DNA of 14,513 nucleotides from an uncultured Eubacteriales bacterium. Its GTDB lineage: Bacteria > Bacillota_A > Clostridia > Christensenellales > Aristaeellaceae. Position 1 is the first letter of the stretch; every line of letters starts with the position of its first letter. The notes beneath the pieces were generated by a model. That model made no database searches, was not told the DNA's origin, and was given only the letters and a program-made list of their open reading frames with translations. Positions 6,931 to 14,512 of the stretch are shown one piece after another. Location: the NCBI GenBank assembly GCA_902775835.1, contig CACYNZ010000052.1:1-14513 (forward strand), read 5' to 3'. Made by a program: the position numbers and the translations under genes.

Positions 6931-8267
6931 GCTTCATCCTCCCAGCGGATATGCACATCCAGGCAGTCTTCCAGTTCCTCAAGCGTTCCGTCCCAGGCTT
7001 CATGCTCCCCGAAAAAGGCCGCGGACATGTCACGGATGCGCAGGCCATGGACGCTGCGGGCATACAGGGCCGGAATGGAGTGCGGATACTTGTGACGGGC
7101 AGAGGGTTGCTCATCAAACAGGCCGCCGGGCTGGGTGCCGGTATGCCGGAACTCCAGCTGTACGTCAGACACGCGGATATCCTCGATAGGAGAATCCTTT
7201 TCTCCGCCCAGGAAGAAACTGCTCTCGCAGGTGAGGCGCACATGATCAATGGAGAGATGTTGGATTTTACCCGGGAAATTCTGTTTTCCCGCTCTCGGCG
7301 TGCAGCTGACGAAAATGGGTTCGCCCTTGCCCCACCAGCCGGGATCACCGGGCAGGTCATAGGCATCGCCCCAGCGTCTGGTGCAGCCGGTCAGGTGATG
7401 GATCTGGATGTTTTCCACTGTGCCGCCGTCCCGTACCCAGATGCCGGCGGCGCGGCTGCAGTCCTTGATGACGCAGTCGGAGAAGACAATATTGCGGATG
7501 CTGCCATGGGTTTCCGTGCCGATCTTCAGCGCACTGTCACGGGAATGGAGCACGCAGCCGGAAATGGTGATGTTCTCGCTGTCACCGTAGCGCGCATGCA
7601 TGGGGCCGGTGGCCTTGACCACAATGGCGTCATCACCAGTGGACACGATGCATCCCTGAATGACCACATCCTGACAGCAGTCGGGATCAATGCCGTCATT
7701 GTTGGCGCCGCGGTCATCGCCCAGAATCCGTATGCCTGAGATCATGACACGGCGGCAGCCGGCCATGTGCAGTGTCCAGAAGGCCGCATCCTTCAGCGTG
7801 ACATCCTGAATGGTGAGGTCTTCCACATTCTCAAACAAAGTAAGCCGCGGACGGAAGCTGGCCACGGACTTGGGGCATTCATGGAAGCCGGCATCCACGT
7901 TCCTGTCCGTAAACACAAGGTTTCCCTGACCGTCAATGACGCCGCTTCCGGAAATGGTGATGTCGCAGGCATCCCGTGCGCCAAGGAAAAAGCCGCCGTT
8001 CCAGCCGTCCACGGCATCGCCCTCGCCGCCGGAGGGGAAAGGCAGTATATCGTCCTCATTGAGACTGGAAACGAGCACGGCGCCGCTGCTCAGATGAAGG
8101 TTGACATGGCTCTTGAGAAGTATGCTGCCCGAGAGAAAGCGGCCTGCGGGCACCAGCACCTGACCGCCGCCCTGGGCATGGGCTGCATCAATGGCCGCCT
8201 GAATGGCAGAAGCGCAGTTCACGCCATCGGGCCGCGCGCCATAATCACAGATGGAAAAAACACTCAT
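6927..8267 (-). CDS. GH28 family polygalacturonase-like glycoside hydrolase
   Basis: 446 residues with the right-handed beta-helix signature of GH28 (polygalacturonases, exo-galacturonosidases, rhamnogalacturonan hydrolases). The N-terminus, FSICDYGARPDG then AIQAAIDAA and GGGQVLVPAGRF, is the classic opening. Catalytic motifs follow in order: NDGIDPD (190-196), GDDAI with the Asp pair 212-213, ETHGS with His254, and an Arg (279 in GIWVRD) in the place of the RIK motif. These supply the acid and base Asp residues for inverting hydrolysis of galacturonosyl linkages. There is no signal peptide, so it should act in the cytoplasm on imported oligosaccharides, as in many gut Bacillota; endo action on polymer is unlikely. 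The start at ATG 8267 has AGGGTG 8 nt upstream. It has its own promoter and overlaps the mutarotase-like gene by 4 nt. The exact substrate (galacturonan or rhamnogalacturonan) is not decidable here. Confidence 0.88.
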   Translation of the reverse strand: MSVFSICDYGARPDGVNCASAIQAAIDAAHAQGGGQVLVPAGRFLSGSILLKSHVNLHLSSGAVLVSSLNEDDILPFPSGGEGDAVDGWNGGFFLGARDACDITISGSGVIDGQGNLVFTDRNVDAGFHECPKSVASFRPRLTLFENVEDLTIQDVTLKDAAFWTLHMAGCRRVMISGIRILGDDRGANNDGIDPDCCQDVVIQGCIVSTGDDAIVVKATGPMHARYGDSENITISGCVLHSRDSALKIGTETHGSIRNIVFSDCVIKDCSRAAGIWVRDGGTVENIQIHHLTGCTRRWGDAYDLPGDPGWWGKGEPIFVSCTPRAGKQNFPGKIQHLSIDHVRLTCESSFFLGGEKDSPIEDIRVSDVQLEFRHTGTQPGGLFDEQPSARHKYPHSIPALYARSVHGLRIRDMSAAFFGEHEAWDGTLEELEDCLDVHIRWEDEA

Positions 8268-8313
8268 GAACGTTCACCCTGTCTTTCACAAGATTTTCTG
8301 GAGTTCGAATACG

Positions 8314-8342
8314 ATTATACCAGTTCAGCAGCGGAAGGAAAA
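8314..8342 (-). promoter_or_regulatory. Promoter of the GH28-mutarotase operon
   Basis: On the minus strand TGGTATAAT gives a perfect extended -10 (TATAAT at 8319-8314). The 17-nt-spaced -35 position reads TTTTCC, a poor match, as is common with extended -10 promoters. The predicted 5' leader is about 40 nt and ends in an AGGGTG ribosome site. Confidence 0.65.
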
Positions 8343-8376
8343 TGAATATTTCCGGGAAAACGTCGTATAGACAGAG

Positions 8377-8408
8377 AAAAAACCGGACATCACAGATTTC
8401 CGGATTTT
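8377..8408 (-). terminator. Intrinsic terminator of the GH31-dinB-yolD run
   Basis: Read on the minus strand, TCCGG(A) and (T)CCGG(T) arms (8403-8399 and 8387-8383) form a 5-bp core around a loop of about 11 nt, with flanking A/T pairs, followed by T6 (8382-8377). The upstream arm overlaps the last codons of the yolD-like gene. Confidence 0.65.
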
Positions 8409-8749
8409 TCTGCAGGGCCTGTGCTCATTTCCCGCTTTTCCTGAATATCCTCACCGCCGAGATACAGAAGATCTGAAAAGGGGATTCTGGTCTTGACCAG
8501 GGTAAGCTCCGCCTCCGCCGTGTCTATATGGCTCACCATCCCGGTCATGGATGCGTAGTGGTCCGTGTCATAGTATACGACGGTGATCATCTGTCCCCGG
8601 CGCACCTGGGCAAGGCGGAAGGAAAGCTCAGATGCATCATCCTCAGACAGGGCTCTGCGTTCTTCCTTCAGGGCACGCTTTTTTCTCAGATATTCATCAA
8701 ACCCCGGCAGGGACGCAAAGGGCAGAAACTGACTGGCACGATTACTCAT
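8390..8749 (-). CDS. YolD-like protein
   Basis: A 119-residue small soluble protein whose N-terminus, RASQFLPFASLPGFDEYLRK, matches the YolD-like domain (usual form R.AQF.PF.AL.G). The rest carries a charged helix (about 24-42) and a beta-rich part (MITVVYYDTDHYASMTGMV) that fits the family. YolD-like proteins are commonly encoded next to Y-family polymerases in Bacillota; their biochemical role is not settled, though co-regulation with DNA damage tolerance is commonly inferred. Here the ATG overlaps the last 8 nt of the dinB-like gene and has AGGAGG 5 nt upstream, so the two are translationally coupled. A terminator overlaps its 3' end. A regulator or partner of the adjacent polymerase is the natural reading. 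Confidence 0.85.
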   Translation of the reverse strand: MSNRASQFLPFASLPGFDEYLRKKRALKEERRALSEDDASELSFRLAQVRRGQMITVVYYDTDHYASMTGMVSHIDTAEAELTLVKTRIPFSDLLYLGGEDIQEKREMSTGPAEKSGNL

Positions 8750-9992
8750 GATGGCCTCCTACCTGCTGGTTCCGGTCTTTCTGCGTGGAACGGCTGTCCA
8801 GGGAAATACCGCGGAGCACGATATTCCTGCCGAACCTGTCTTTGAGTGCAGCGACGGTTTCCTGCAGGCTGCGCTCTTTCCGGTCCTTTTCCGGGTCCGA
8901 GAGAAGAGTCAGTGCCTCACCGTCTCCGTCCTGCAGATCCTTGAACTCAATGGCCAGGGAACGCACCTGGTCCACGGGATGGATTTCCTCCCAGAAGATG
9001 CGGTACATGTCCATGATCTTCCGGAAGGATGCGGAAGGTGCCATAAGCCTGCGGGACAGAGAATGCCCCGGCATGCGGGTGGCGCTGTATCCGACACGCA
9101 GGGAAACCGTGGAAGCGAGAAGATGATTGGCGACCAGGTCCAGAACCAGCTGATCCACCATTTCCGTGAGCACCAGAAAAGCCGCGTCCGGCGGATAGGG
9201 CTCAGGAAGAATCTGGCCGTTGGTCAGGGAACGGGATTCAGGCCGGAACTGATGGATTTCCTCAATAGTGCAGCTTTCCCGGCCCCAGGCATGATCGATC
9301 AGGTATTCCGCAGGCGCGCCGAATTCCCGGTAGAGGCTGCGCTCGGGCAGCAGGGTAATGCCATGAAGGTCCTGCACGCCGAACTTGGCAAGCCGGGCGG
9401 CAATGCCATGGCCGATGCCCCAGATATCCGTAATGGGCCTGTGGTGCCAGATCTGTTCCCGGAATCCCTGTTCATCCAGAATCCCGATATGGTCAGGCAC
9501 ATGCTTGGCCGTGATATCAAGGGCGACCTTTGCGAGAAAGAGATTGGGCCCTATACCGGCAGCGGACCCGATCTGTGTTTCCCGGTACACGGCGTCCATG
9601 AGCATTCGGGCCATTTCCACGGCGGTTTTCCGGTAAGGGCCGAGGTAGGGCGTCACATCCAGAAAGCATTCATCGATGGAATAGACATGGATGTCATCCG
9701 GGCTCACATAGCGCAGGTATATGCCATAGATATCCGCTGAGATTTCCATGTACCGGCGCATGCGCGGCCTTGCAAGAATAGGATGATAGCGGGTGGGAAT
9801 CTCCCGCACCCGGCAGCGTCCGGGCACGCCGAGACGCTTGAGCGCAGGGGATACGGCAAGACAGATGGTGTCCAGTCCGCGCTCAGGATCTGCCACCACA
9901 AGGTGCGCCTGATCCGGGTCCAGTCCCTGGTCGGCACATTCCACCGAGGCATAGAAGGAACGCAGATCAATGCACAGATAGGTACGTTCCAT
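8742..9992 (-). CDS. Y-family DNA polymerase (DinB/UvrX-like)
   Basis: Error-prone translesion polymerase of about 416 residues. The likely start is ATG 9992, 8 nt after AGGAAGGGG; GTG 10016 and ATG 9998 are in frame but sit before or on top of that site. Motifs seen are the metal-binding Asp9 in CIDLRSFYASVE, with Tyr14 at the steric-gate position, and SIDECFLD with Asp107 and Glu108. A helix-hairpin-helix-like region (ITDIWGIGHGIAARLAKFGV) follows, then a little-finger domain (VSLRVGYSATRM). All three catalytic carboxylates are present, so it should be active. The rigid IDLR.FYASVE and overlap with a YolD-like gene fit the UvrX/UmuC-like branch found in chromosomes, phages and integrative elements of Bacillota rather than housekeeping Pol IV. 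It starts 27 nt after the GH31 stop with no terminator between, so it probably shares that transcript. No LexA box was noticed upstream. Confidence 0.92.
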   Translation of the reverse strand: MERTYLCIDLRSFYASVECADQGLDPDQAHLVVADPERGLDTICLAVSPALKRLGVPGRCRVREIPTRYHPILARPRMRRYMEISADIYGIYLRYVSPDDIHVYSIDECFLDVTPYLGPYRKTAVEMARMLMDAVYRETQIGSAAGIGPNLFLAKVALDITAKHVPDHIGILDEQGFREQIWHHRPITDIWGIGHGIAARLAKFGVQDLHGITLLPERSLYREFGAPAEYLIDHAWGRESCTIEEIHQFRPESRSLTNGQILPEPYPPDAAFLVLTEMVDQLVLDLVANHLLASTVSLRVGYSATRMPGHSLSRRLMAPSASFRKIMDMYRIFWEEIHPVDQVRSLAIEFKDLQDGDGEALTLLSDPEKDRKERSLQETVAALKDRFGRNIVLRGISLDSRSTQKDRNQQVGGHHE

Positions 9993-10019
9993 ACTCATGC
10001 CCCCTTCCTGCACCACACA

Positions 10020-12383
10020 TTACAGTCCATATAGCTGCCTCAGACCTCTGCCGCTGCCCATGACATGGGTCTTCGGTTCCCACTCCTTTGCAAACCAGGA
10101 AAAGTCCGCATCCGGGCGCCGGATTTCCAGGCGTGCCAGTTCATCTTTCCATGAGATCGTTGTCACGGCGTATTCGCCCTGCTCATAGCCATACCCGTTT
10201 CCCGCATCCTCATAGTACTCCAGTCTGCCGTCGCGCCCGGGCCAGATGCAGAGCTCAGTCCGGTCGGCATGCATGTCATACGCGTTATCAAGCCCCGGAC
10301 ATACCGGCAGAACAGCGCCTTCGCGGATGAACACGGGCATGCTGTCCAGAGAAATGTCCAGCGTCAGGTGCTGACCGCCTGCATACCAGGTGCCGTCCAT
10401 GAGATCATACCATCCCTGGCCTTTCGGCAGGTACAGACTGCGCAGACTTCTGCCGTCCACGGCCGGATCGGTAACCGGGCAGACCAGGAGATCCGGCCCC
10501 AGCATGTATTCGTCTTCACAGGCCAGGGCATCAGGATCATCCGGGAAATCAAAAGCGAGCAGGCGCATCATGGTGGCGTTGTCCAGCCATACATGGCCCA
10601 TGAGCGAAGAAAGGCAGGGCAGGAGCAGATAGCGGAGCCGGTTTGCCCGGAGCACAGCCAGATAGTATGAGCGGTCACCGCTGTCCAGTTCCCATAATTC
10701 CCGGCGGATATCAGTCCCGTGCCCGCGGAAAACCGGGAGCATGGAACCGAACTGATACCAGCGGACAAACAGCTCACGGTATGCGGGATCGTCCATGCCC
10801 TGTTCATACTCGCCGTCCCAGAACCATGCGCTGCCCCGGCGCACGAAGAAGGCTCCGATATCCAGAGTCCAGAAGGGCAGTCCGGAAGCACAGAAATTCA
10901 GGCCTTCCCGTACCTGCGCGGCAAGCGTCTGCCAGGAGGCACTGATATCGCCGGACCAGCAGATCACGCCATAGCGCTGCGAACCGGTATGTGCAGAGCG
11001 CGTGAGGTTCACCACACGCTGAGCGCTGCTGCCGCGCTGGCCTTCCCAGATGGTGCGGGCATGAAACAGGGCATAGGCATTGATGCGCTGCATGGGGATG
11101 GACTGACTGCAGGTCTGTACATACTCCTGATACATGCACGCGGGATCCGGTTTTTCCACGTGCGCCCATTCCGGCGTAAACGGCTCGCAGGAGTCGCACC
11201 ACCAGGCATCCACACCGTGATGGAACAGTCCCTGTTCCGCCTGTTCCCAGTACAGTTTCCGCGCCCGGGCATCAAACGCATCATAGACTTCGCTTCCGGG
11301 AAGCAGAAGCCCGTACCTGGCAAAATCGAGGCAGTTGTCACAGTCTTTGGCCATGTTCGGCCAGATGGAGATCATGAACTGCACGTGCATGTCGTGAAGC
11401 TTTCCAAGGGTTTCGGACATGTGCGGGAAGCGCTCAGGGTCCAGCGTTTTCTGGCCCCAGGCGTTTCCTTTCCAGGAACACCAGTCGAGCACGACGCAGT
11501 CCAGGCCGATATGCCGCTGACGGTAACCCTCGGCAATCCGGAGAAGTTCGTCCTCCGTCTCATAGCGCTCCTGTGACTGGATATACCCGAGCGCCCACCG
11601 GGGCAGCATGGCTGCTTTCCCTGTCAGAAAGCGGTAGGCGTCCACTACGGCATCCATTGAACCGCCGCCGAGCACATAATAGTCCATCTCCTCATCGGCT
11701 TCCGTGTACAGGCAGGAGCCATAGGCATCATCATGGAAGATGCCGGCACCGTCCGTGGCCAGGAGGATGCCCCAGCCCATGGAAGAAGTCAGCAGGGGAA
11801 TGGAAATCTTCCGGTTCGCCTGATGCAGATACCGGGTGCTTCCTCTCAGGTTCAGTCGTCCTTCCTCGGACTGTCCGAGGCCGTAGAGGCACTCCCGGTC
11901 CTGGAAGGCCAGGTTCAGACGCGTATGATACAGCCGGCGCGTATTCCCTGAAGCGCGAAGCACCTGCTTGTCGCCGTCGGCGGTATGCACGGTTTCCAGA
12001 AAAGAAGTGCCTGTCTCCTGAGAAGGCATGGGTGCCATAAAGGCTTCCATGGATCGGCCGGTTTCCCGGAAAAGCAGGGTATGTTCCGCGCGGTAATAGG
12101 CAATGGAACTGTCTCGGCGTGAAATATGCAGGTGCACGGATGCCGTTCTAAGAATTACTTCGTCCCCGGTCATCTCCCATGTCCAGTCCGGCAGATCCTT
12201 CACCGGGAGCATGCCGTCACCGGTCCGCTCCAACAGAGTGGACGGTGAGAGACGGACGCGGAAAATATCTGCACGCTTCGGCTCAATGCGCATGGTGCCC
12301 AGGTCCGTGATCATTTCAAGGAAATCCGCCTGACGGCAGACGGAAAGGATCCGTCCTTCTGGTCTTTTCTCAGCTTTGAGCAT
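10020..12383 (-). CDS. GH31 family alpha-glycosidase (alpha-xylosidase/alpha-glucosidase type)
   Basis: 787 residues from ATG 12383, which has GGGGAG 7 nt upstream; the longer frame from 12446 would cover the promoter. The GH31 layout is complete: N-terminal beta-sandwich, YGLGQSEEG, the barrel opening LPRWALGYIQSQERY, then LDCVVLDWCSW. The catalytic nucleophile is Asp397 in GVDAWWCDSCEP and the acid/base is Asp479 in CWSGDISASW. C-terminal beta domains include YLPKGQGWYDLMDG and VFIREGAVLPV. GH31 enzymes are retaining exo-acting alpha-glycosidases. The Q-S-x-E-R-Y and DAWW forms resemble alpha-xylosidase-like members more than starch-type glucosidases, but specificity is not certain. No signal peptide, so cytoplasmic. 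It is the first gene of a run with the Y-family polymerase and YolD-like genes. A palindrome overlapping its promoter suggests repression by a sugar-responsive regulator, which is not in the window. Confidence 0.9.
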   Translation of the reverse strand: MLKAEKRPEGRILSVCRQADFLEMITDLGTMRIEPKRADIFRVRLSPSTLLERTGDGMLPVKDLPDWTWEMTGDEVILRTASVHLHISRRDSSIAYYRAEHTLLFRETGRSMEAFMAPMPSQETGTSFLETVHTADGDKQVLRASGNTRRLYHTRLNLAFQDRECLYGLGQSEEGRLNLRGSTRYLHQANRKISIPLLTSSMGWGILLATDGAGIFHDDAYGSCLYTEADEEMDYYVLGGGSMDAVVDAYRFLTGKAAMLPRWALGYIQSQERYETEDELLRIAEGYRQRHIGLDCVVLDWCSWKGNAWGQKTLDPERFPHMSETLGKLHDMHVQFMISIWPNMAKDCDNCLDFARYGLLLPGSEVYDAFDARARKLYWEQAEQGLFHHGVDAWWCDSCEPFTPEWAHVEKPDPACMYQEYVQTCSQSIPMQRINAYALFHARTIWEGQRGSSAQRVVNLTRSAHTGSQRYGVICWSGDISASWQTLAAQVREGLNFCASGLPFWTLDIGAFFVRRGSAWFWDGEYEQGMDDPAYRELFVRWYQFGSMLPVFRGHGTDIRRELWELDSGDRSYYLAVLRANRLRYLLLPCLSSLMGHVWLDNATMMRLLAFDFPDDPDALACEDEYMLGPDLLVCPVTDPAVDGRSLRSLYLPKGQGWYDLMDGTWYAGGQHLTLDISLDSMPVFIREGAVLPVCPGLDNAYDMHADRTELCIWPGRDGRLEYYEDAGNGYGYEQGEYAVTTISWKDELARLEIRRPDADFSWFAKEWEPKTHVMGSGRGLRQLYGL

Positions 12384-12405
12384 ATCCATTCTCCCCGCAT
12401 CAGTT

Positions 12406-12446
12406 CTTTCGGTGTATAGGATACATCGAAAGAGAAAAGAATGCAA
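12406..12446 (-). promoter_or_regulatory. GH31 promoter with an operator-like inverted repeat
   Basis: On the minus strand TTGCAT (12446-12441), a 17-nt spacer and TATCCT (12423-12418) form a weak sigma-A-type promoter. Superimposed is an inverted repeat: plus-strand arms CTTTCGGTGTAT (12406-12417) and ATACATCGAAAG (12421-12432) match at 11 of 12 positions around a 3-nt centre. A dimeric repressor bound here would cover the -10. Only one copy was found in the window. Confidence 0.5.
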
Positions 12447-12490
12447 AAATCCCGGGACTTCTGCTCAAACCCGGAAATTCATGCGGGATA

Positions 12491-12519
12491 TGGAATTCAG
12501 TCCATAGATCATCTATAAT
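12491..12519 (+). promoter_or_regulatory. Promoter of the second MATE gene
   Basis: A perfect TATAAT (12514-12519) lies about 47 nt before the ATG, with TGGAAT (12491-12496) at 17 nt spacing as a weak -35. It is divergent from the GH31 promoter; the two -35 regions are about 45 nt apart. Confidence 0.55.
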
Positions 12520-12565
12520 ACAGAATTACTACGGCCGGGAATTGCCCGGATGGAGGAGCAGGACC

Positions 12566-13978
12566 ATGCATCAGAAGTTTCCCTGGAAGGAATTCCTCGT
12601 ACGGATTGCTGTGATCGCCGTGCCCGTTGCGCTTCAGAATCTTCTTGCCACCACCGGATCCATGGTGGACACCATGATGATCGCGTCCCTCGGCCAGACC
12701 GAGGTGGGAGCTGTCGGCCTGTGCGCACAGTTTTCCTCGCTTATGTTCAGCGGAATCTGGGGCTTTGTGGGCGGCGGCATGCTCTTCTTTTCCCAGTACT
12801 GGGGTGCAAAGGATGATGAGGGCATCAACCGGTCCTACGGCATCACGCTGATGTTCATGATGACCGTAGCTGCAGTTTTCTGCCTGGCTGCGCTGTTCTT
12901 TCCGGAACTTATCATGCGCCTGTATACGGACAAGGAAAGCATTCAGGCTGTGGGCGTGGAGTATCTGCGTCTGGTGGCCTTCGCGTATCCGCTGCAGATC
13001 TATTCCATGGCCATGGCATCGCTGCTCCGGTCCACGGAACGCGTCAGAATACCGCTCTATGGGGCCATTGTATCTGTGGCGGTGAACCTGTTCCTCAACT
13101 GGGTGCTGATTTTCGGCAACCTTGGCATGCCGCGCATGGGCGTCCGCGGAGCCGCGCTTGCCACCTCCATTGCACAGGGCATGAATGTACTGACCATTGC
13201 GGTACTGGCCCGGCTCAACGGGCATCCCTACGTGTTCGCTGTGACCCGGCATTTCCGCTTCGGCATGAGGCATCTGCGGGCCTATATGAGCAAGTGTGCT
13301 CCGATTCTGGCCAATGAACTGCTTATCGGCGTCGGCAACATGGTGATCAATATCGTGCTTGGACGGCAGCCGGAGGAAACGATTGCTGCCCTGGCTGTGT
13401 TCCGGACGCTGGAAGGTCTTGTGATCGGTTTCTTTGCAGGCTTTTCCAACGCCTCATCCATTCTGGTTGGCAAGGAAGTCGGTGCCGGAAATATCGAGAT
13501 TTCCTATCAGCGTGCATGGCGTCTCGTGTACCTCTGCCAGGGCTTTATCGCGCTGACATGCCTCGCGCTTGTCTGTCTGCATACGCCGATCCTCACGCTT
13601 ATGGGCATGACCGGGGACGCCTTCCGGGTGGCTTTCGGCATGGTGCTGATTTATGGTGCTGTTGCCATTATCCGCATGGGCAACTGGGTACAGAATGATA
13701 CATACCGTGCTGCCGGGGATGCGGCCTTTGGTACGATTCTGGAAATCACGTTCATGTGGCTGCTGGTGGTTCCCTCGGTACTGATCGCAGGATTTGTCCT
13801 GCATCTGCCGTCTCTGGCCGTGTTTGCACTGTGCTACGTGGATGAACCCATCCGCTACGTGCTCATGCAGGTGCATCTTTACAGCGCCAAATGGATCAAG
13901 CCGGTTACCCCGGAGGGTGAAGCGGGTCTTGCAGCCTGGCGCGCCAGACGGGCGCAGGAAAAAGAGGCACAGGCCTGA
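12566..13978 (+). CDS. MATE family efflux transporter (second copy, distinct subfamily)
   Basis: 470 residues from ATG 12566, with GGAGGAG centred about 10 nt upstream; an in-frame TTG at 12542 is less likely because it precedes that site. About 12 membrane helices are predicted. MATE features include VALQNLLATTGSMVDTMMIA in helix 1, SLGQTEVGAVGL, VNLFLNWVLIFGNLGMPRMG at the end of helix 6 (the usual N..LNW.LIFG..G.P..G.GAA.AT motif, continuing VRGAALATSIAQ) and a second half with FSNASSILVGKEVGAG. A charged C-terminal tail of about 30 residues (RRAQEKEAQA) is predicted to be cytoplasmic. It would export small organic cations or metabolites by ion exchange; the substrate is unknown. It is transcribed away from the GH31 gene from a shared 180-nt intergenic region, so the two could be co-regulated. 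A bidirectional terminator follows. Confidence 0.92.
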   Translation: MHQKFPWKEFLVRIAVIAVPVALQNLLATTGSMVDTMMIASLGQTEVGAVGLCAQFSSLMFSGIWGFVGGGMLFFSQYWGAKDDEGINRSYGITLMFMMTVAAVFCLAALFFPELIMRLYTDKESIQAVGVEYLRLVAFAYPLQIYSMAMASLLRSTERVRIPLYGAIVSVAVNLFLNWVLIFGNLGMPRMGVRGAALATSIAQGMNVLTIAVLARLNGHPYVFAVTRHFRFGMRHLRAYMSKCAPILANELLIGVGNMVINIVLGRQPEETIAALAVFRTLEGLVIGFFAGFSNASSILVGKEVGAGNIEISYQRAWRLVYLCQGFIALTCLALVCLHTPILTLMGMTGDAFRVAFGMVLIYGAVAIIRMGNWVQNDTYRAAGDAAFGTILEITFMWLLVVPSVLIAGFVLHLPSLAVFALCYVDEPIRYVLMQVHLYSAKWIKPVTPEGEAGLAAWRARRAQEKEAQA

Positions 13979-13991
13979 CATAATGATGGAA

Positions 13992-14031
13992 AAAATCCGT
14001 TCCTGTTTTTCAAAGTGCAGGAGCGGATTTT
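13992..14031. terminator. Bidirectional terminator
   Basis: AAAATCCGTTCCTG (13992-14005) pairs with CAGGAGCGGATTTT (14018-14031), 14 bp with one G-U wobble and a 12-nt loop. A- and T-tracts on either side let it work in both directions. It lies between the second MATE gene and the convergent kinase remnant. Confidence 0.85.
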
Positions 14032-14035
14032 AGAT

Positions 14036-14276
14036 TTACTGTATGGTTCTGAAAGGATCCTCCTCAGGTATCAGCGGAAAACCGGAAATCCTGGACACAG
14101 GGAGCGTGGACTCAAGAAAAAACAGGTTTTCCGCATCACAGGGAAGCCAGTCGTCCCCGTGACCTGCGCGCTCCAGTTCCCGACGTGTTCCTACGACCGC
14201 ATCCCTGAAGGCTTCAAAGGAAGGGAAACGGTCTCCGGGATGAAAGGCGCACGCCCTTGCAAGAGCCTGCAGTGAG
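14036..14276 (-). pseudogene. C-terminal remnant of a Ser/Thr protein kinase-like gene, cut by a mobile element
   Basis: The minus-strand frame ending in TAA at 14036 reads FSLQALARACAFHPGDRFPS, then FEAFRDAVVGTRRELERAG, then about 45 residues to the end. 'AL.RACAFHP.DRFPS.E.FR.A' matches the end of the kinase C-lobe (subdomain XI, usual form 'L..VI.RAL..DP..R..SA.E...AL') in bacterial eukaryotic-like Ser/Thr kinases. ATP-binding and catalytic-loop regions are absent. Upstream of about 14280 the frame enters hairpin-rich sequence of a probable IS200/IS605 end, and the apparent ATG at 14332 belongs to that element. The remnant would be made, if at all, only as a short fusion. The rest of the kinase may lie on the far side of the element, outside the window. 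The assignment rests on a short motif and is moderate. Confidence 0.5.
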
Positions 14277-14285
14277 AAGCTCACT

Positions 14286-14501
14286 AACCCCACGGCAAGC
14301 CGTGGGGGTTGTGTGGAAACACACAATCCCATCGGTTCAACATGAGGGCTGCAGCAACATCACAGCCCTGAGTGAGTAGCCTAAGCCTGTCCAAAAACCT
14401 TCGGTTTGCGGGTAGGCTACGTTATCAGCAAATTCGGCAGACCAGTTCCGGCTTGTCTGCTTGTGAACACAGGCACCAGTGGATGCTCCACAAGTCCACT
14501 G
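14286..14501 (-). ncRNA. Probable omega-RNA (reRNA) scaffold of a TnpB element
   Basis: Read on the minus strand this is a run of hairpins. In order: CAGTGGA/TCCACTG (14501-14477), GCAGAC/GTCTGC (14460-14437), GTAGCCTA/TAGGCTAC (14420-14376) with an inner AAACC-GAA-GGTTT, AGGGCTG/CAGCCCT (14369-14345), TTGTGTG/CACACAA (14326-14309) and CCCCACGGC-TT-GCCGTGGGG (14307-14288). Such a chain, with a strong GC hairpin at the very end, is the usual form of the right end of IS200/IS605-type elements, which is transcribed as TnpB's guide RNA. The guide would be the sequence just past 14286, here the kinase remnant. Confidence 0.5.
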
Positions 14502-14512
14502 CTCTGCGGTGT
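14417..14512 (-). CDS. tnpB: Possible C-terminal tail of TnpB (IS605 OrfB)
   Basis: One minus-strand frame is open from the window edge to a TAG at 14419-14417 and reads SSGLVEHPLVPVFTSRQAG, then TGLPNLLIT (31 residues visible). It carries no diagnostic motif: the DED catalytic residues and the zinc-binding CxxC pairs would lie upstream, outside the window. I call it only because TnpB genes typically end inside the omega-RNA region, and a TnpB reading on this strand would stop at this place. Two other frames on the same strand are also open over part of this stretch, so the frame choice is a guess. Confidence 0.25.
   Translation of the reverse strand, partial: TPQSSGLVEHPLVPVFTSRQAGTGLPNLLIT

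Noticed and set aside
6822..7739. A 305-residue plus-strand open frame opposite the GH28 gene
   Set aside because: Antisense shadow of a gene with clear GH28 catalytic motifs, without a ribosome site.
8267..8276. TGAACGTTCA perfect 10-bp palindrome at the GH28 start
   Set aside because: Short, overlaps the start codon, unique in the window and explicable by chance.
10017..10019. Start of the Y-family polymerase at GTG 10016 or ATG 9998
   Set aside because: The AGGAAGGGG ribosome site lies within or immediately against these starts; ATG 9992 has 8-nt spacing and gives the conserved N-terminus directly.
12542..12565. TTG 12542 as the start of the second MATE gene
   Set aside because: The GGAGGAG ribosome site is downstream of it and properly spaced for ATG 12566.
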